From Candidatus Bathyarchaeota archaeon (GTDB lineage Archaea; Thermoproteota; Bathyarchaeia; Bathyarchaeales; Bathycorpusculaceae), in contig JAGTQX010000006.1 in the NCBI GenBank assembly GCA_018396675.1, forward strand, positions 1 through 64,000: DNA of 64,000 nucleotides. The letters run 5' to 3'. The notes beneath the pieces are model-generated. The model worked only from the letters and a program-made list of their open reading frames with translations. It made no database searches and was not told the DNA's origin. The position numbers were made by a program, and so were the translations under genes. This document shows, in pieces, positions 53,751 through 62,592 of this stretch; within the stretch, counting starts at the first letter, position 1; the number at the start of each line of letters is the position of its first letter.

Positions 53751-55430
53751 TTAAAATATTGTTGGCGGCTTGTATTCGCCGAAAACTTCGCGGAGCTTGT
53801 CGCAGATTTCCCCTAACGTTGCATATTCTTTCACAGCTTGAATTATGAAGGGCATAAGGTTCGTTTTTTCGTTTTCCGCTGCCTTTTGCAGATTATCTAG
53901 GGCTTCTCTCACTTTGGTTTGATTTCTCTGACGTTTAACTTCATTTAAGCGTTCAACAAGCTTTTTTTCAATTTCAGGGTTTATCCGCAAAATTTTTATC
54001 GGTGCATCCTCTCCAGTTATAAACTCGTTTACCCCGACCACTATGCGCTTTTTGCTTTCAATTTCTTTCTGGTAACGGTAAGCGCTTTCCATTATTTCCC
54101 GTTGCATGAAACCCTTCTCTATTGCTGCCACCGCCCCGCCCATCTCATCTATCTGTTCAATGTATTTTGCCGCCTTTTCTTCAAGCTGGTTCGTCAAATA
54201 CTCCACATAATACGCGCCGGCAAGTGGGTCGATGGTTTCCGTGACGCCGCTTTCATAAGCGATTATCTGCTGTGTTCTAAGCGCCACTGTTACGGCTTGT
54301 TCACTTGGCAAAGCGTAAGCTTCGTCAAAAGAGTTCGTGTGCAACGATTGTGTGCCGCCCAGAACTGCAGCCAAAGCCTGTATGGTAACGCGGACAATAT
54401 TGTTGTATGGTTGTTGTGCTGTAAGCGCAACGCCAGAAGTCTGCGTGTGGAAACGGAGCATCCAAGAAGCTGGATTCGTGGCTTTGAAGCGTTCACGCAT
54501 AATTTTTGCCCAGAGCCTTCTGGCAGCTCTAAACTTTGCCACCTCCTCGAAAAGGTTGTTGTGCGCCGCGAAGAAGAATGAGAGTCTACCAGCGAACTTA
54601 TCCACGTCCAAGCCTCGGTTTATGGCTGCTTGCACATAAGCGATTGCATTTGCTAGAGTAAAGGCGATTTCTTGTGCCGCCGTGGCGCCTGCTTCGCGGA
54701 TGTGGTAGCCGCTTATACTTATCGTATTCCATTTCGGCACATTCTTGGAACAGTATTCAAAGATGTCTGTGGCTAGGCGCATTGAAGGCTTCGGCGGAAA
54801 AATGTACATTCCTCTAGCAACGTATTCTTTTAACACGTCATTTTGAACGGTTCCGTCAAGCTGTTGCTGCGGTACTCCTTGTTTTTCTCCTACGGCAATG
54901 TACATGGCAAGTAAGACTGGTGCTGGAGCGTTAATAGTCATCGAAGTGGTAATTTTGTTCAGTGGAATTCCATCGAAAACTGTTTCCATATCCCTCAAAG
55001 TGCTTACGCTTACTCCCACCTTGCCAACCTCGCCCTTCGCCATCGGATGGTCACAGTCGTAACCAACCTGCGTTGGAAAATCAAAGGCAACACTTAACCC
55101 GGTCTGACCTTGGCTAAGCAGATACTTGAAGCGTTGATTTGTCTGTTCAGCAGTGCCGAAACCGGCATATTGCCGCATAGTCCACAATCGCGCCCTATAC
55201 ATGGTTGGGTAAACTCCGCGAGTGAATGGGTATTCGCCTGGAAATCCTAACTCCATCAAATACTCCAAGTTCGCATTGTCCACCGGCGTGTATAAGCGGT
55301 TCACGGGTATGTCCGAACTTGTTAAGAACTCGCCTTTTTCAGGCAGCTTTTCTAAATTTTTGGCTACGGTTTCTTTTTCCCAACGCTCTTTTGCTTGGCT
55401 GATTTTTTCTAGTCTTTTCCTGTCAAACAT
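53751..55430 (-). CDS. Methylmalonyl-CoA mutase catalytic (large) subunit without B12 domain
   Basis: About 559 aa from the ATG at 55430. An earlier in-frame start at 55466 adds 12 residues that do not look conserved. Typical motifs: [53 protein letters not shown] and [13 protein letters not shown]. The protein ends where the cobalamin-binding domain would begin, so the B12 subunit must be separate, and it is not in this window. It converges with the biotin carrier gene (gap of 6 bases). Confidence 0.94.
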   Translation of the reverse strand: MFDRKRLEKISQAKERWEKETVAKNLEKLPEKGEFLTSSDIPVNRLYTPVDNANLEYLMELGFPGEYPFTRGVYPTMYRARLWTMRQYAGFGTAEQTNQRFKYLLSQGQTGLSVAFDFPTQVGYDCDHPMAKGEVGKVGVSVSTLRDMETVFDGIPLNKITTSMTINAPAPVLLAMYIAVGEKQGVPQQQLDGTVQNDVLKEYVARGMYIFPPKPSMRLATDIFEYCSKNVPKWNTISISGYHIREAGATAAQEIAFTLANAIAYVQAAINRGLDVDKFAGRLSFFFAAHNNLFEEVAKFRAARRLWAKIMRERFKATNPASWMLRFHTQTSGVALTAQQPYNNIVRVTIQALAAVLGGTQSLHTNSFDEAYALPSEQAVTVALRTQQIIAYESGVTETIDPLAGAYYVEYLTNQLEEKAAKYIEQIDEMGGAVAAIEKGFMQREIMESAYRYQKEIESKKRIVVGVNEFITGEDAPIKILRINPEIEKKLVERLNEVKRQRNQTKVREALDNLQKAAENEKTNLMPFIIQAVKEYATLGEICDKLREVFGEYKPPTIF

Positions 55431-55553
55431 AGTTTTGCACCATAAACCTACAATGTTTAAACTCATATAAAGAATTATCAGCGATTAGCCCAAAATTCAG
55501 AACTGAAAAACAAACAGCTATAAGAAAAATTTTAAGTTTAGTATACTTTAGGG

Positions 55554-55877
55554 ATGCAAAAACGCGGCAACGCAGAGGCGGCAGTCTTGAAAGTTAATGT
55601 TGAATACATTGGGCATGTAAGAACATTAATCAAAAGCGGCAGAGAGGAAGAGCTGGAACTCGCAGAAGGCGCTTCGATTGCCGATTTACTACTAATGCTT
55701 TCAGGCAAATATGGGGAGCCATTCAAAAAAGCGGTTTACGAGCCGGGAAGCGCCGACGTGAAGCCGGGCTTTATAATAACGGTTAATGGCTATCTACTTA
55801 ACCAGTTGAACGGTGTAGAAACAAAACTGAGGCATGGAGATCATGTGGTTTTAATGTCGGTTGTCAGCGGAGGCTAA
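55554..55877 (+). CDS. MoaD/ThiS-type ubiquitin-like sulfur carrier
   Basis: 107 aa with a beta-grasp pattern and the C-terminal GG (VLMSVVSGG) that is adenylated or thiocarboxylated in MoaD, ThiS and archaeal SAMP proteins. The core is LKVNVEYIGHVRTL...FIITVNGYLLNQLNG...LRHGDHVVLM. The first 11 residues may be leader sequence. It could serve the tungstopterin cofactor of AOR or tRNA thiolation; no partner enzyme is adjacent. Confidence 0.85.
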   Translation: MQKRGNAEAAVLKVNVEYIGHVRTLIKSGREEELELAEGASIADLLLMLSGKYGEPFKKAVYEPGSADVKPGFIITVNGYLLNQLNGVETKLRHGDHVVLMSVVSGG

Positions 55878-55953
55878 AAACAGTACTCGTGAATGAAATA
55901 TTTTATAAGCTTAAAAATAGTTGATATCCTCTTCAAATTGGGTGGTGTAGGTT

Positions 55954-57027
55954 TTGAAGCGTGTAAACGCTCTAAAAGAGAAAGCCTTTGAAGAGAAAGG
56001 TTTTGACGGTTTCCTAATAGCAAACGAGGCTAACATGCTTTATTTTGCTGGTTTCCCTGGAGCCGCGTGCCTTTTGATACCGCGTGACGGCGAGAGCATG
56101 CTCTACGTTTACAGCGTCAACTATGAGCAAGCGAAGGCTGAAGGAAAAGGTTTCCATGTTGAACTTATAAAACGCGACGAAAACTTGATGGCGAAAGTTG
56201 CCAAGCAGGTTGAAGCTTTTGGAATTAAGAAACTTGCCTTCGACGTTTTAACGGTTGAAAGTTATCGCGGACTTGCAAAGGAGTTGAGAGGCAAAACAAC
56301 GCTTAAACCCAAAAACTCGATTGTCTGGGAACTCCGCAAAGTGAAAGACTCTGAAGAGCTTGAACTTATGCGAAAAGCTGGAGAACTTACATGTGAAGGG
56401 ATGAAAGCCGCCTACGAAGTAATAAGGCCGGGCTTGAAGGAGGTTGAAGCTGCTGCAGAAATAGAATACGCAATGCGAAGAAAAGGCGGGTGGGGAACCG
56501 CCTTTGACAGCATAGTGGTTTCTGGAGCGCGTTCAGCCTTTCCACATGGAGGTTGCATTGAAAGAGAAATCCGCGAAGGCGACTTGGTGGTTGTTGACAT
56601 AGGCGCCGCCTACCATTATTATCGTTCAGACATGACTCGAACGTTGGTGGCTGGAAAATCGTCAGAGAAACAGAAACGCCTGTACGAAGTCGTGAAAACA
56701 GCTCAGCAGAACGCGGTTCAAGCAGTAAAACCCAAAGCAAAAGCCAAGGACGTAGACGCTGTAGCAAGAAAAATCATAGCAGATTCTGGATACGGTGAAT
56801 ATTTTGTGCATGGGTTGGGGCACGGTGTAGGATTAGAAATTCATGAACCGCCGACACTTAACCAGACAAGCAAGGATAAGTTAACAGTAGGCAACGTTGT
56901 GACCATAGAGCCAGGCGTATACTTGGTTGGGTTCGGCGGTATACGCATAGAAGACACGGTGCTGGTAAAAGAACGAGGAAGAGAAAAATTCACAGACGAC
57001 TGGTACACTCTTGAAACAAGCAGATGA
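55954..57027 (+). CDS. pepQ: M24 metallopeptidase (Xaa-Pro dipeptidase type)
   Basis: 357 aa. The N-terminal creatinase-like domain is followed by the pita-bread domain with metal ligands in VVVDIGAAYHYYRSDMTRT (two Asp), HGLGHGVGLEIHEPP (His), VVTIEPGVYL (Glu) and GGIRIEDTVLV (Glu). TTG start preceded by GGTGGTGTAGG. It cleaves X-Pro dipeptides in known relatives. Confidence 0.92.
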   Translation: MKRVNALKEKAFEEKGFDGFLIANEANMLYFAGFPGAACLLIPRDGESMLYVYSVNYEQAKAEGKGFHVELIKRDENLMAKVAKQVEAFGIKKLAFDVLTVESYRGLAKELRGKTTLKPKNSIVWELRKVKDSEELELMRKAGELTCEGMKAAYEVIRPGLKEVEAAAEIEYAMRRKGGWGTAFDSIVVSGARSAFPHGGCIEREIREGDLVVVDIGAAYHYYRSDMTRTLVAGKSSEKQKRLYEVVKTAQQNAVQAVKPKAKAKDVDAVARKIIADSGYGEYFVHGLGHGVGLEIHEPPTLNQTSKDKLTVGNVVTIEPGVYLVGFGGIRIEDTVLVKERGREKFTDDWYTLETSR

Positions 57028-57042
57028 CAGCGCTTTTTTTAA

Positions 57043-57153
57043 TTCTATGTGGAAACTGCTAGAACAGTGGAAGAAGCGTGCAAATTGGCAGAGGTTGGAT
57101 TCGAATACTTTGACACTATCGACGGCATTCACATATATCGGAGAAGAAAATAG
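57043..57153 (+). pseudogene. C-terminal remnant of a tyrosine recombinase/integrase (putative)
   Basis: After a stop at 57040, one frame reads FYVETARTVEEACKLAEVG then FEYFDTIDGIHIYRRRK and stops at 57153. From memory this resembles the very end of archaeal tyrosine recombinases (TVEEA-KL-E-GFEYV-DG-KLFRKRK). No catalytic domain is upstream, because pepQ occupies that space. GTG 57049 could start a 34-aa peptide. I read it as a relic of an integrated element. Confidence 0.4.
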
Positions 57154-57165
57154 CGCACTAAAAGC

Positions 57166-57211
57166 TAACCTATATTATCCTATAATAAGTCATAAATCGT
57201 AATATAGGTTA
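57166..57211. repeat. Perfect 12-bp inverted repeat
   Basis: TAACCTATATTA (57166-57177) and TAATATAGGTTA (57200-57211) are exact reverse complements with a 22-base spacer. The repeat lies 54 bases before the next gene and 12 bases after the integrase remnant. It could be an operator for the following helix-turn-helix gene, an end of the lost element, or a terminator-like hairpin. It is too AT-rich for a strong terminator. Confidence 0.75.
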
Positions 57212-57264
57212 AATCTTTTAAAGGGATAAGGCTATAACAGAAACACAAAAAAGGGCTGATTAAG

Positions 57265-57609
57265 TTGGTGAGTAAGGTGAAGAGTGGAGAAGAGGAGAAG
57301 ATTCGGCGCATATTGACGGATCCTAAGCTTTCGGCAATTAAGGCGATGCTTGAGAAGGATCATGCGATTGACTGCATTTTCCTCTTGTATATGGGTAGGG
57401 GGAAATGGAAGGAAGCTAAAGAGTTTATGCGGCAGAACGGTTTGACGCTTAGTGATGGCACTTTTAGGGCTAGGATGATTGAGATTGAAGAGTTGGGCTT
57501 GGCTAAGGGGGAGCGCATAGACCCATTGAAGAAGTATTACTTGAAGACGGAGTTTGGCGAGAAAATAGCGAAGCTTTTGCTGGAGCTTTTCGATAAACTG
57601 GAACAATAA
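57265..57609 (+). CDS. Probable winged-helix protein
   Basis: 114 aa, charged. The middle part (GKWKEAKEFMRQNGLTLSDGTFRARMIEIEELGLAKGE, then KKYYLKTEFGEKIAKLL) has the spacing of a winged helix-turn-helix: recognition-like helix followed by a strand-turn-strand and an LTEFG-like C-terminal helix. TTG start at 57265, or GTG at 57268. No family is named with certainty. It lies after the 12-bp inverted repeat. Confidence 0.7.
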   Translation: MVSKVKSGEEEKIRRILTDPKLSAIKAMLEKDHAIDCIFLLYMGRGKWKEAKEFMRQNGLTLSDGTFRARMIEIEELGLAKGERIDPLKKYYLKTEFGEKIAKLLLELFDKLEQ

Positions 57610-57828
57610 ACTGTGCAGTTCTGAGCTTGGCATACGCTGAATTTGGGTTTTTCCATGTTTTAGTTAGCATGCCGCATGGTGTGCTGGTTGTTTTTGGCGT
57701 TTGTGGTTTTGATTGGTTTTGTTGTTTTGTTTTACACATGAATAATATGGTGTATTAAGTCGTAAGATTTAAATCCACAGCTTTCCTTTACATACACAAT
57801 AACCCCAAAAGGAGGGATAGAAAGAAAA

Positions 57829-58242
57829 ATGAAAATACTGAAAAGTAGGAAAGCCCTAAGCCCCGTAGTAGCATCAATCATACTAATCGCCGTAACAGTC
57901 GCAGTAAGCATAGCCGTAGCCGCATGGATGGGCGCCCTCACAGTAGGATTCATGGGCTCATCCTCACTAACAATAAGAAGCGTCACCTTTAACTCTGCAA
58001 CATCGGCAACTTTGGATGTTAAAAACACAGGAACAAACAAAGTTACGATAGGCCAAGTTAAAGTAAACAATGCTATTGCCCCTACGGTAGACGGCACAAC
58101 AACATTTGACCCAGGAGCAAACGGAACTATAACCGTAACCTTCAGTTCACCGTTCTTCACTGCAGGAAACAAGTACAAATTCGATATATACGACTCCAGT
58201 GGGCAAGTGGTCGGCTCATATGAAGCGACAGCTCCATCATAG
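57829..58242 (+). CDS. Archaeal type IV pilin-like protein
   Basis: 137 aa. The N-terminus KILKSRKALSPVVASIILIAVTVAVSIAVAAW is a class III signal peptide: a short basic leader, a cleavage site before LSPVVA, then the hydrophobic assembly helix. The rest is a beta-rich, Thr/Asn-rich extracellular domain (VTFNSATSATLDVKNTGTN). Such pilins form adhesion pili or related filaments after PibD cleavage. AAAGGAGGGA precedes the ATG, and a TATA-like agatttaaat lies about 60 bases upstream. It is followed by roadblock-type genes and not by pilus assembly genes. Confidence 0.88.
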   Translation: MKILKSRKALSPVVASIILIAVTVAVSIAVAAWMGALTVGFMGSSSLTIRSVTFNSATSATLDVKNTGTNKVTIGQVKVNNAIAPTVDGTTTFDPGANGTITVTFSSPFFTAGNKYKFDIYDSSGQVVGSYEATAPS

Positions 58243-58331
58243 TCTTTCGTACTTGTTGAGATTGGGGGTAGGGTTGTAAAACACGCCTATATTCCCTCTA
58301 TTGTTTCCGTTGTTGGAGGTGCAAGAAGAAA

Positions 58332-58757
58332 ATGGTAGTTGAAATAAAAGAGTATGCTTCGGCTGAAGACATAGCCGAAACCTTGGAAAAAGAGATAGCA
58401 AACACCAAAAGCACTCTAGGCGAGTACCTGCGCCGTCTAGACGAAATAAGAGCTTTAGCTGAAAAATCCAAGAAAATCCGCGAAGTAGTCATGAAACTAG
58501 CTGGCAAAAAAGCTGCGGCTGAATCCCTAGGCGAAATAACCGTCGGCGCACTAAACATAGTCCTCGACGCAAACCCGTTCCACGAGCTAACAGCCATCGA
58601 ACAAGTAGTCCGCAGCTACCAGGAAAGACTCTTAGTGCTGCAGAAAGCACGTGAAGCCCTAAAATGGCTAGACCAGTTAGGCGACACTGAAGGCCTAAAA
58701 TACATAGTTGTCGAAAACGACGGCGTGCCAGAGCGCATACTCTTCAAAATAACCTAA
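58332..58757 (+). CDS. Uncharacterised helical protein in pilin-roadblock cluster
   Basis: 141 aa, almost entirely helical with a probable coiled coil in the first half (EDIAETLEKEIANTKSTLGEYLRRLDEIRALAEKSKKIREV). An Ala-Gly segment (LAGKKAAAESLGEITVGALNIV) follows, then a second helix and a short strand-rich end (YIVVENDGVPERILFKI). No signal peptide or catalytic motif is seen. GGAGGTG lies upstream of the ATG. It is 36 bases before the roadblock gene, so it is likely a partner of it. Confidence 0.8.
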   Translation: MVVEIKEYASAEDIAETLEKEIANTKSTLGEYLRRLDEIRALAEKSKKIREVVMKLAGKKAAAESLGEITVGALNIVLDANPFHELTAIEQVVRSYQERLLVLQKAREALKWLDQLGDTEGLKYIVVENDGVPERILFKIT

Positions 58758-58793
58758 ACTCGCTGAACACAATAGTTAAGGTGGAACACTAAC

Positions 58794-59681
58794 ATGAGTG
58801 ATAACGAAGTTTACTCATTTGCCCTAAAAAGCACTCTGGACGAGATGCGAAAAGCATGCCCAGATATTCAACACGCTTTCATGTTTAAGGAAAACGGCGA
58901 AACAATCGCCGGAGACGCGGAAACATCAGAAAAAGTTGTCGCCAGCGTCATAAACGCTTTCAGTCCAATTCTGGAAAGGGCTGAAACAATAGGCGGCGTT
59001 GAAGCATTAACGCTCAACTGCAAAAAGGGCGTAGCAAAAGTTTACAGGTTCAATGAACACTATCTTTTCATGGTCACCGCTGATAAAGCAGACCTAAACT
59101 ACGTGAACACTTTAACCCGCGTCTTAATTCCAACAGTTCTTAAACTGCTTGAGAAAATCGGCCCTGCCCCCCTCAAAAACGCGAACCCATCACCTAAATA
59201 TTCCTTCCCCTCTAATATTAAGCTTGAAAACAAACCAGAACCCGAAGAGGAACTTGAAACCGAAGAAGAAAACGCAGAAACAAATCCATCGCCCGAGGAA
59301 GAGCTTATAAAAAGAATTGCGGAACTACGAAAATCCACCGAAGAACCAGCACCTGAAAGTGCACCAGAGGAAGCACCGTCTACAATAGAGATACCGCCAA
59401 CCCAACTTATAGTGGAGAACATTGGCGGTTTACTTGTGCCCTCTGACACCGTACGAGTCGACAGCGTAATGCTATCACAATGGGAAAGCATGCTGGAAGG
59501 AAAGAAAATAGAACTCGTCGAAATCGAAACCTTTGACGGGAAAAAGGCGCAGTACAAAGTTAAACCAATAAAAGATTCCAAATTCAACGGAAAAGGCATC
59601 GTTCAAATGCCAGAAAAAGCTCAACTAACCTTGGAAATCAAAAAAGGCGAACTTGTAAGGGTTAAACCCGTAATAGAATGA
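58794..59681 (+). CDS. Roadblock/LC7-like protein with acidic linker
   Basis: 295 aa. Residues 1-125 have the roadblock/LC7 pattern (IQHAFMFKENGETIAGDA...VVASVINAFSPILERAE...FNEHYLFMVTADKADLNYVNTLTRVLIPTVLKLLEKI). Residues 145-205 are a Glu/Pro-rich disordered linker. Residues 210-295 are a beta-rich domain (IGGLLVPSDTVRVDSVMLSQWESMLEGKKIELVEIETFDGKKAQYKVKPI). Roadblock proteins bind small GTPases in other systems, but none is encoded nearby. Confidence 0.78.
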   Translation: MSDNEVYSFALKSTLDEMRKACPDIQHAFMFKENGETIAGDAETSEKVVASVINAFSPILERAETIGGVEALTLNCKKGVAKVYRFNEHYLFMVTADKADLNYVNTLTRVLIPTVLKLLEKIGPAPLKNANPSPKYSFPSNIKLENKPEPEEELETEEENAETNPSPEEELIKRIAELRKSTEEPAPESAPEEAPSTIEIPPTQLIVENIGGLLVPSDTVRVDSVMLSQWESMLEGKKIELVEIETFDGKKAQYKVKPIKDSKFNGKGIVQMPEKAQLTLEIKKGELVRVKPVIE

Positions 59682-59694
59682 TGGAGGACCATGA

Positions 59695-60084
59695 ATGACC
59701 AAAAAAAGGAAAACAGTTGAAGAAACCGCTGTAACAGAACCACTTGCCTTCGAATCCACCTCAACAGACGATTTAAAAACGAGTCTAGACGAGGTTAAGG
59801 GATACGACGGCGTAATTGGCTACATATTAAGAAACACAAGTTCTGCAGCAATAGACCTCAAAGACCCAACAAAACTCATCGAATACGCTATCCTATCATC
59901 TTCAGCCATCGAAGCAGGCGAAGAACTCTCAAAAATCTTCAATCTAGGCGACACGGAACACATAATCGTCGAAGGAAACAACGCCAAAATACTCTCCTTA
60001 ACGATTGGCGACAACAAAATAAGCATTTTCATGGAAAAAAAGGCTGACGCTGAGAAAGTTTTGAAGCGTCTCCGCCGATTTTAA
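59695..60084 (+). CDS. Roadblock/LC7-like protein, short form
   Basis: 129 aa. After a basic, Thr/Glu-rich N-terminus of about 35 residues comes a compact roadblock fold: YDGVIGYILRNTSSAAIDLKDPTKLIEYAILSSSAIEAGEELSKIFNLGDTEHIIVEGNNAKILSLTIGD. ATG start with ATGGAGGA upstream, 13 bases after the longer roadblock gene. The two may form a heterodimer. The gene ends before a stretch of T-rich sequence. Confidence 0.82.
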   Translation: MTKKRKTVEETAVTEPLAFESTSTDDLKTSLDEVKGYDGVIGYILRNTSSAAIDLKDPTKLIEYAILSSSAIEAGEELSKIFNLGDTEHIIVEGNNAKILSLTIGDNKISIFMEKKADAEKVLKRLRRF

Positions 60085-60225
60085 AGACTTTTAGGGTTTT
60101 TCTCCTTTTCCTCATTCTTGTTTTAACATATGGTACACTTTTCCAGAACACTTAAATCTCTTGTTTCCCTACTATTTCAATGGAGAAGGACAAAAAGGCA
60201 CAGCCTCCGAAGAGGTTAACTATTT

Positions 60226-60510
60226 ATGGCATGGATGACTCTCGATGAAAAAAAGCGCAACAATAAGCATCGAGGACGTTTCGATATTATCGCCGATATT
60301 CTGGAGGCTTCACGTGGAAAAACCAGAAAAACTTATCTGATGTACCGTTGCAATCTGAGCTTCAGACAGTTAGAAAATTACTTGGGTTTTCTAATGAAAA
60401 GAGGCTTGTTACATTCTGTTGACGATAGCGACGCAGACATGTTTAAAACAACAGATAAAGGTGAACGATTTTTAGAAGCCTATAAAGGTTTAATAGATCT
60501 GATGAACTAG
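60226..60510 (+). CDS. Archaeal winged-helix transcription regulator
   Basis: 94 aa. RGRFDIIADILEASRGKTRKTYLMYRCNLSFRQLENYLGFLMKRGLLHSV...YKTTDKGERFLEAY-type pattern (here FKTTDKGERFLEAYKGL) is the common archaeal small winged-helix family (HTH_45-like). Basic N-terminus (KKRNNKHRGR). AAGAGGTTAA precedes the ATG. The target is unknown. Confidence 0.86.
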   Translation: MAWMTLDEKKRNNKHRGRFDIIADILEASRGKTRKTYLMYRCNLSFRQLENYLGFLMKRGLLHSVDDSDADMFKTTDKGERFLEAYKGLIDLMN

Positions 60511-60698
60511 GCTGTTTGAAGCATCAGTTTCCTGAATGACCCGTTAAGTTTTATTTTATTTTCTTTTTCTTCAACCATTATAAAATTGTAATCTTTCAGA
60601 AACTTGATTATTTTTTCCACATCGACATTTTTCAGTCTAGTCTCCTGTTGTATCTCTGCTTGAGTATGCCATTTGCCGTCGCTTAACGTTTCTAACAC
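60507..60698 (-). CDS. Small winged-helix protein
   Basis: 63 aa. MLETLSDGKWHTQAEIQQETRLKNVDVEKIIKFLKDYNFIMVEEKENKIKLN follows helix-turn-helix plus wing spacing. The end overlaps the end of the convergent regulator gene by 4 bases. A longer upstream extension is not open. Small size lowers confidence, but the fold pattern is good. Confidence 0.65.
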   Translation of the reverse strand: MLETLSDGKWHTQAEIQQETRLKNVDVEKIIKFLKDYNFIMVEEKENKIKLNGSFRKLMLQTA

Positions 60699-60857
60699 TT
60701 TTGAAATCTTTGTGTCCGTTGATGTGTCCCCCTCTTGATATATTTGCTCACCATTTTCCTTAAATGCTTTCTGAAGTTATCTTTTAGAGGCTTCTTCTAT
60801 AAGTCGACTAAACAAAAGCCAAGTTTCCGCAAAATCTTTTATTTGAACGACAACGTA

Positions 60858-61703
60858 ATGAAAACAGACAGACGCATGGAAAAACAGGTTGACTGGCTGA
60901 AAATACTAATTAAATGCAGAAGCAACCTTCAAAAATACATAGCTCCGCTTCTCAAAACCGTAAATCAGCCCCAGCCAAGCCTAGGCATAGGCGCTGGAGG
61001 CGACACGATGAAGCATATAGATCTCGCAGCCGAAAAGGCGATAACAGAAACGCTTCTTGACGATTACGGTCTATCCTTCACGTTGATAAGTGAAGAGTCA
61101 GGTGTAAAAGCATACGGTTCAAACCCAAAAGAAACATACGTCACAGCAGACCCAATTGACGGAACAACAAACTTGACAAGAGGCATACCTTTTTACGCCA
61201 CATCCATCGCCGTTTCAACAAAACCAGAACTGCATGCGGTTCACACGGCGCTTGTAGCCGACCTATTTCACGACGTAACTTACACGGCGAAAAAAGGCGA
61301 AGGCGCGCAACGTAACGGCCAAAAAATAGCACCTTCAAAAGAAACAAGCCTAGAAGAAGCCGTGATAGGCATAGACCTTAACACTTACAAAGTGCACGAA
61401 ATTGCTCCACGGTTAACAAGCCTCATAGAAAAGACAAAGCACATACGCCATTTAGGAGCAAACGCGCTTGAACTATGCTACGTGGCGGACGGCACCATAG
61501 ACGCTTTCATAGACATCCGTGGAAAACTTCGAACGACGGACACTGCAGCAGCGTGGCTAATAATACGCGAAGCGGGCGCAAAAATAACAACGCCATATGG
61601 AAAACCGTTAAATGCCAAACTTGACCCAAAAGAAAAAGTATCATTTATAGCAGCTGCAAACCAAACGATTCAAAAAAAGATTCTGGCTCTTTTAAAAAAT
61701 TAA
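60858..61703 (+). CDS. IMPase-family phosphatase (inositol monophosphatase / fructose-1,6-bisphosphatase)
   Basis: 281 aa from ATG 60858. The frame is open 41 codons further upstream, but that part is F/K-rich and not family-like. Metal-binding motifs: LISEESGVKAYG (Glu), TADPIDGTTNLTRGIPF (DPIDGTTN) and LRTTDTAAAWLI (the DxxAA motif, seen as TDTAAAW). Archaeal members hydrolyse inositol phosphates and fructose bisphosphate. It is followed 12 bases later by the phosphoesterase. Confidence 0.92.
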   Translation: MKTDRRMEKQVDWLKILIKCRSNLQKYIAPLLKTVNQPQPSLGIGAGGDTMKHIDLAAEKAITETLLDDYGLSFTLISEESGVKAYGSNPKETYVTADPIDGTTNLTRGIPFYATSIAVSTKPELHAVHTALVADLFHDVTYTAKKGEGAQRNGQKIAPSKETSLEEAVIGIDLNTYKVHEIAPRLTSLIEKTKHIRHLGANALELCYVADGTIDAFIDIRGKLRTTDTAAAWLIIREAGAKITTPYGKPLNAKLDPKEKVSFIAAANQTIQKKILALLKN

Positions 61704-61715
61704 AAGCGGAGAAAA

Positions 61716-62540
61716 ATGATAACTCCTTTAATACCCCATCCTGCAGCACTCGTAAAAACCGGAGAAACAAGAACACTTGTTGTGGCAGACCTTCACATTG
61801 GATGGGAAATGGCCCTCTCAGAAAAGGGCATACATGTGCCAACTCAAACATCAAAACTTCTGCAAACACTAAAAACATTGATAGACGCTTATAAGCCTCA
61901 AAGACTCCTCATACTTGGCGATGTAAAACATACTGTGGCCAAGGCCGAAATAAGCGAATGGCAGGATGTGCCGGACTTTTTCAACGACCTAAAAACAATA
62001 ATTGAAGAAATTCAGATAATCCGTGGAAACCACGATGGTAGCCTTGAACCGTTGCTTCCGGAAGGGATAAAACTTTTGCCATCATCCGGGACGGCAATTG
62101 GCGATGTTGGCTTCTTTCATGGGCACCGGTGGCCGTCGCCTACGCTTCTGAAATGTAAGGCTCTTGTTATGGCGCATGTGCATCCAATTATAGCTTTTCG
62201 TGACCCAGCTGGTTTCCGAATAACGCGACAGGTTTGGGTTAAGGCTGAATGTGACGGGAAAAAGCTGGCGGAGATTCTGTTTCAAAAAAGTAGAATTAAA
62301 AAGTTTAAAGGCTCACCGCCTGTTAAGCCTAGAACCACGCAGGTTTTCATAATGCCTTCATTTAACGAGCTTTTAGGCGGAAAACCATTAAACGAGAAGC
62401 GCTATAATAAAAAGGGAGAAAGCGAGAGAATTGTCGGCCCGATTCTGCGTACAGAAGCCGTGGCGATGGCGAAAGCGGAAGTTTACCTTTTAGACGGCTC
62501 TTTCCTCGGCTTGCTTGGTCAACTTGAAGCCTTGGAGTAG
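61716..62540 (+). CDS. Metallophosphoesterase
   Basis: 274 aa, calcineurin-like. All metal-ligand motifs are visible: VADLHIG (DxH), ILGDVKH (GDxxH), IRGNHDG (GNHD), MAHVHPI and FFHGHRWP (GHxH-like). Archaeal proteins of this type (COG1407-like, as I recall it) are of unknown substrate, sometimes next to DNA-repair or ligase genes. The last 60 residues are a less conserved tail. It follows the phosphatase gene closely and is probably cotranscribed. Confidence 0.9.
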   Translation: MITPLIPHPAALVKTGETRTLVVADLHIGWEMALSEKGIHVPTQTSKLLQTLKTLIDAYKPQRLLILGDVKHTVAKAEISEWQDVPDFFNDLKTIIEEIQIIRGNHDGSLEPLLPEGIKLLPSSGTAIGDVGFFHGHRWPSPTLLKCKALVMAHVHPIIAFRDPAGFRITRQVWVKAECDGKKLAEILFQKSRIKKFKGSPPVKPRTTQVFIMPSFNELLGGKPLNEKRYNKKGESERIVGPILRTEAVAMAKAEVYLLDGSFLGLLGQLEALE

Positions 62541-62592
62541 CGCAAAGGATTTATAGCGTTTAATTCTCTGAAACTGATGAGGTGAAAAATGC

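Noticed and set aside
60735-60857. Upstream extension of the IMPase gene
   Set aside because: The 41 residues are F/K-rich and unlike the family. The ATG at 60858 gives the usual length.
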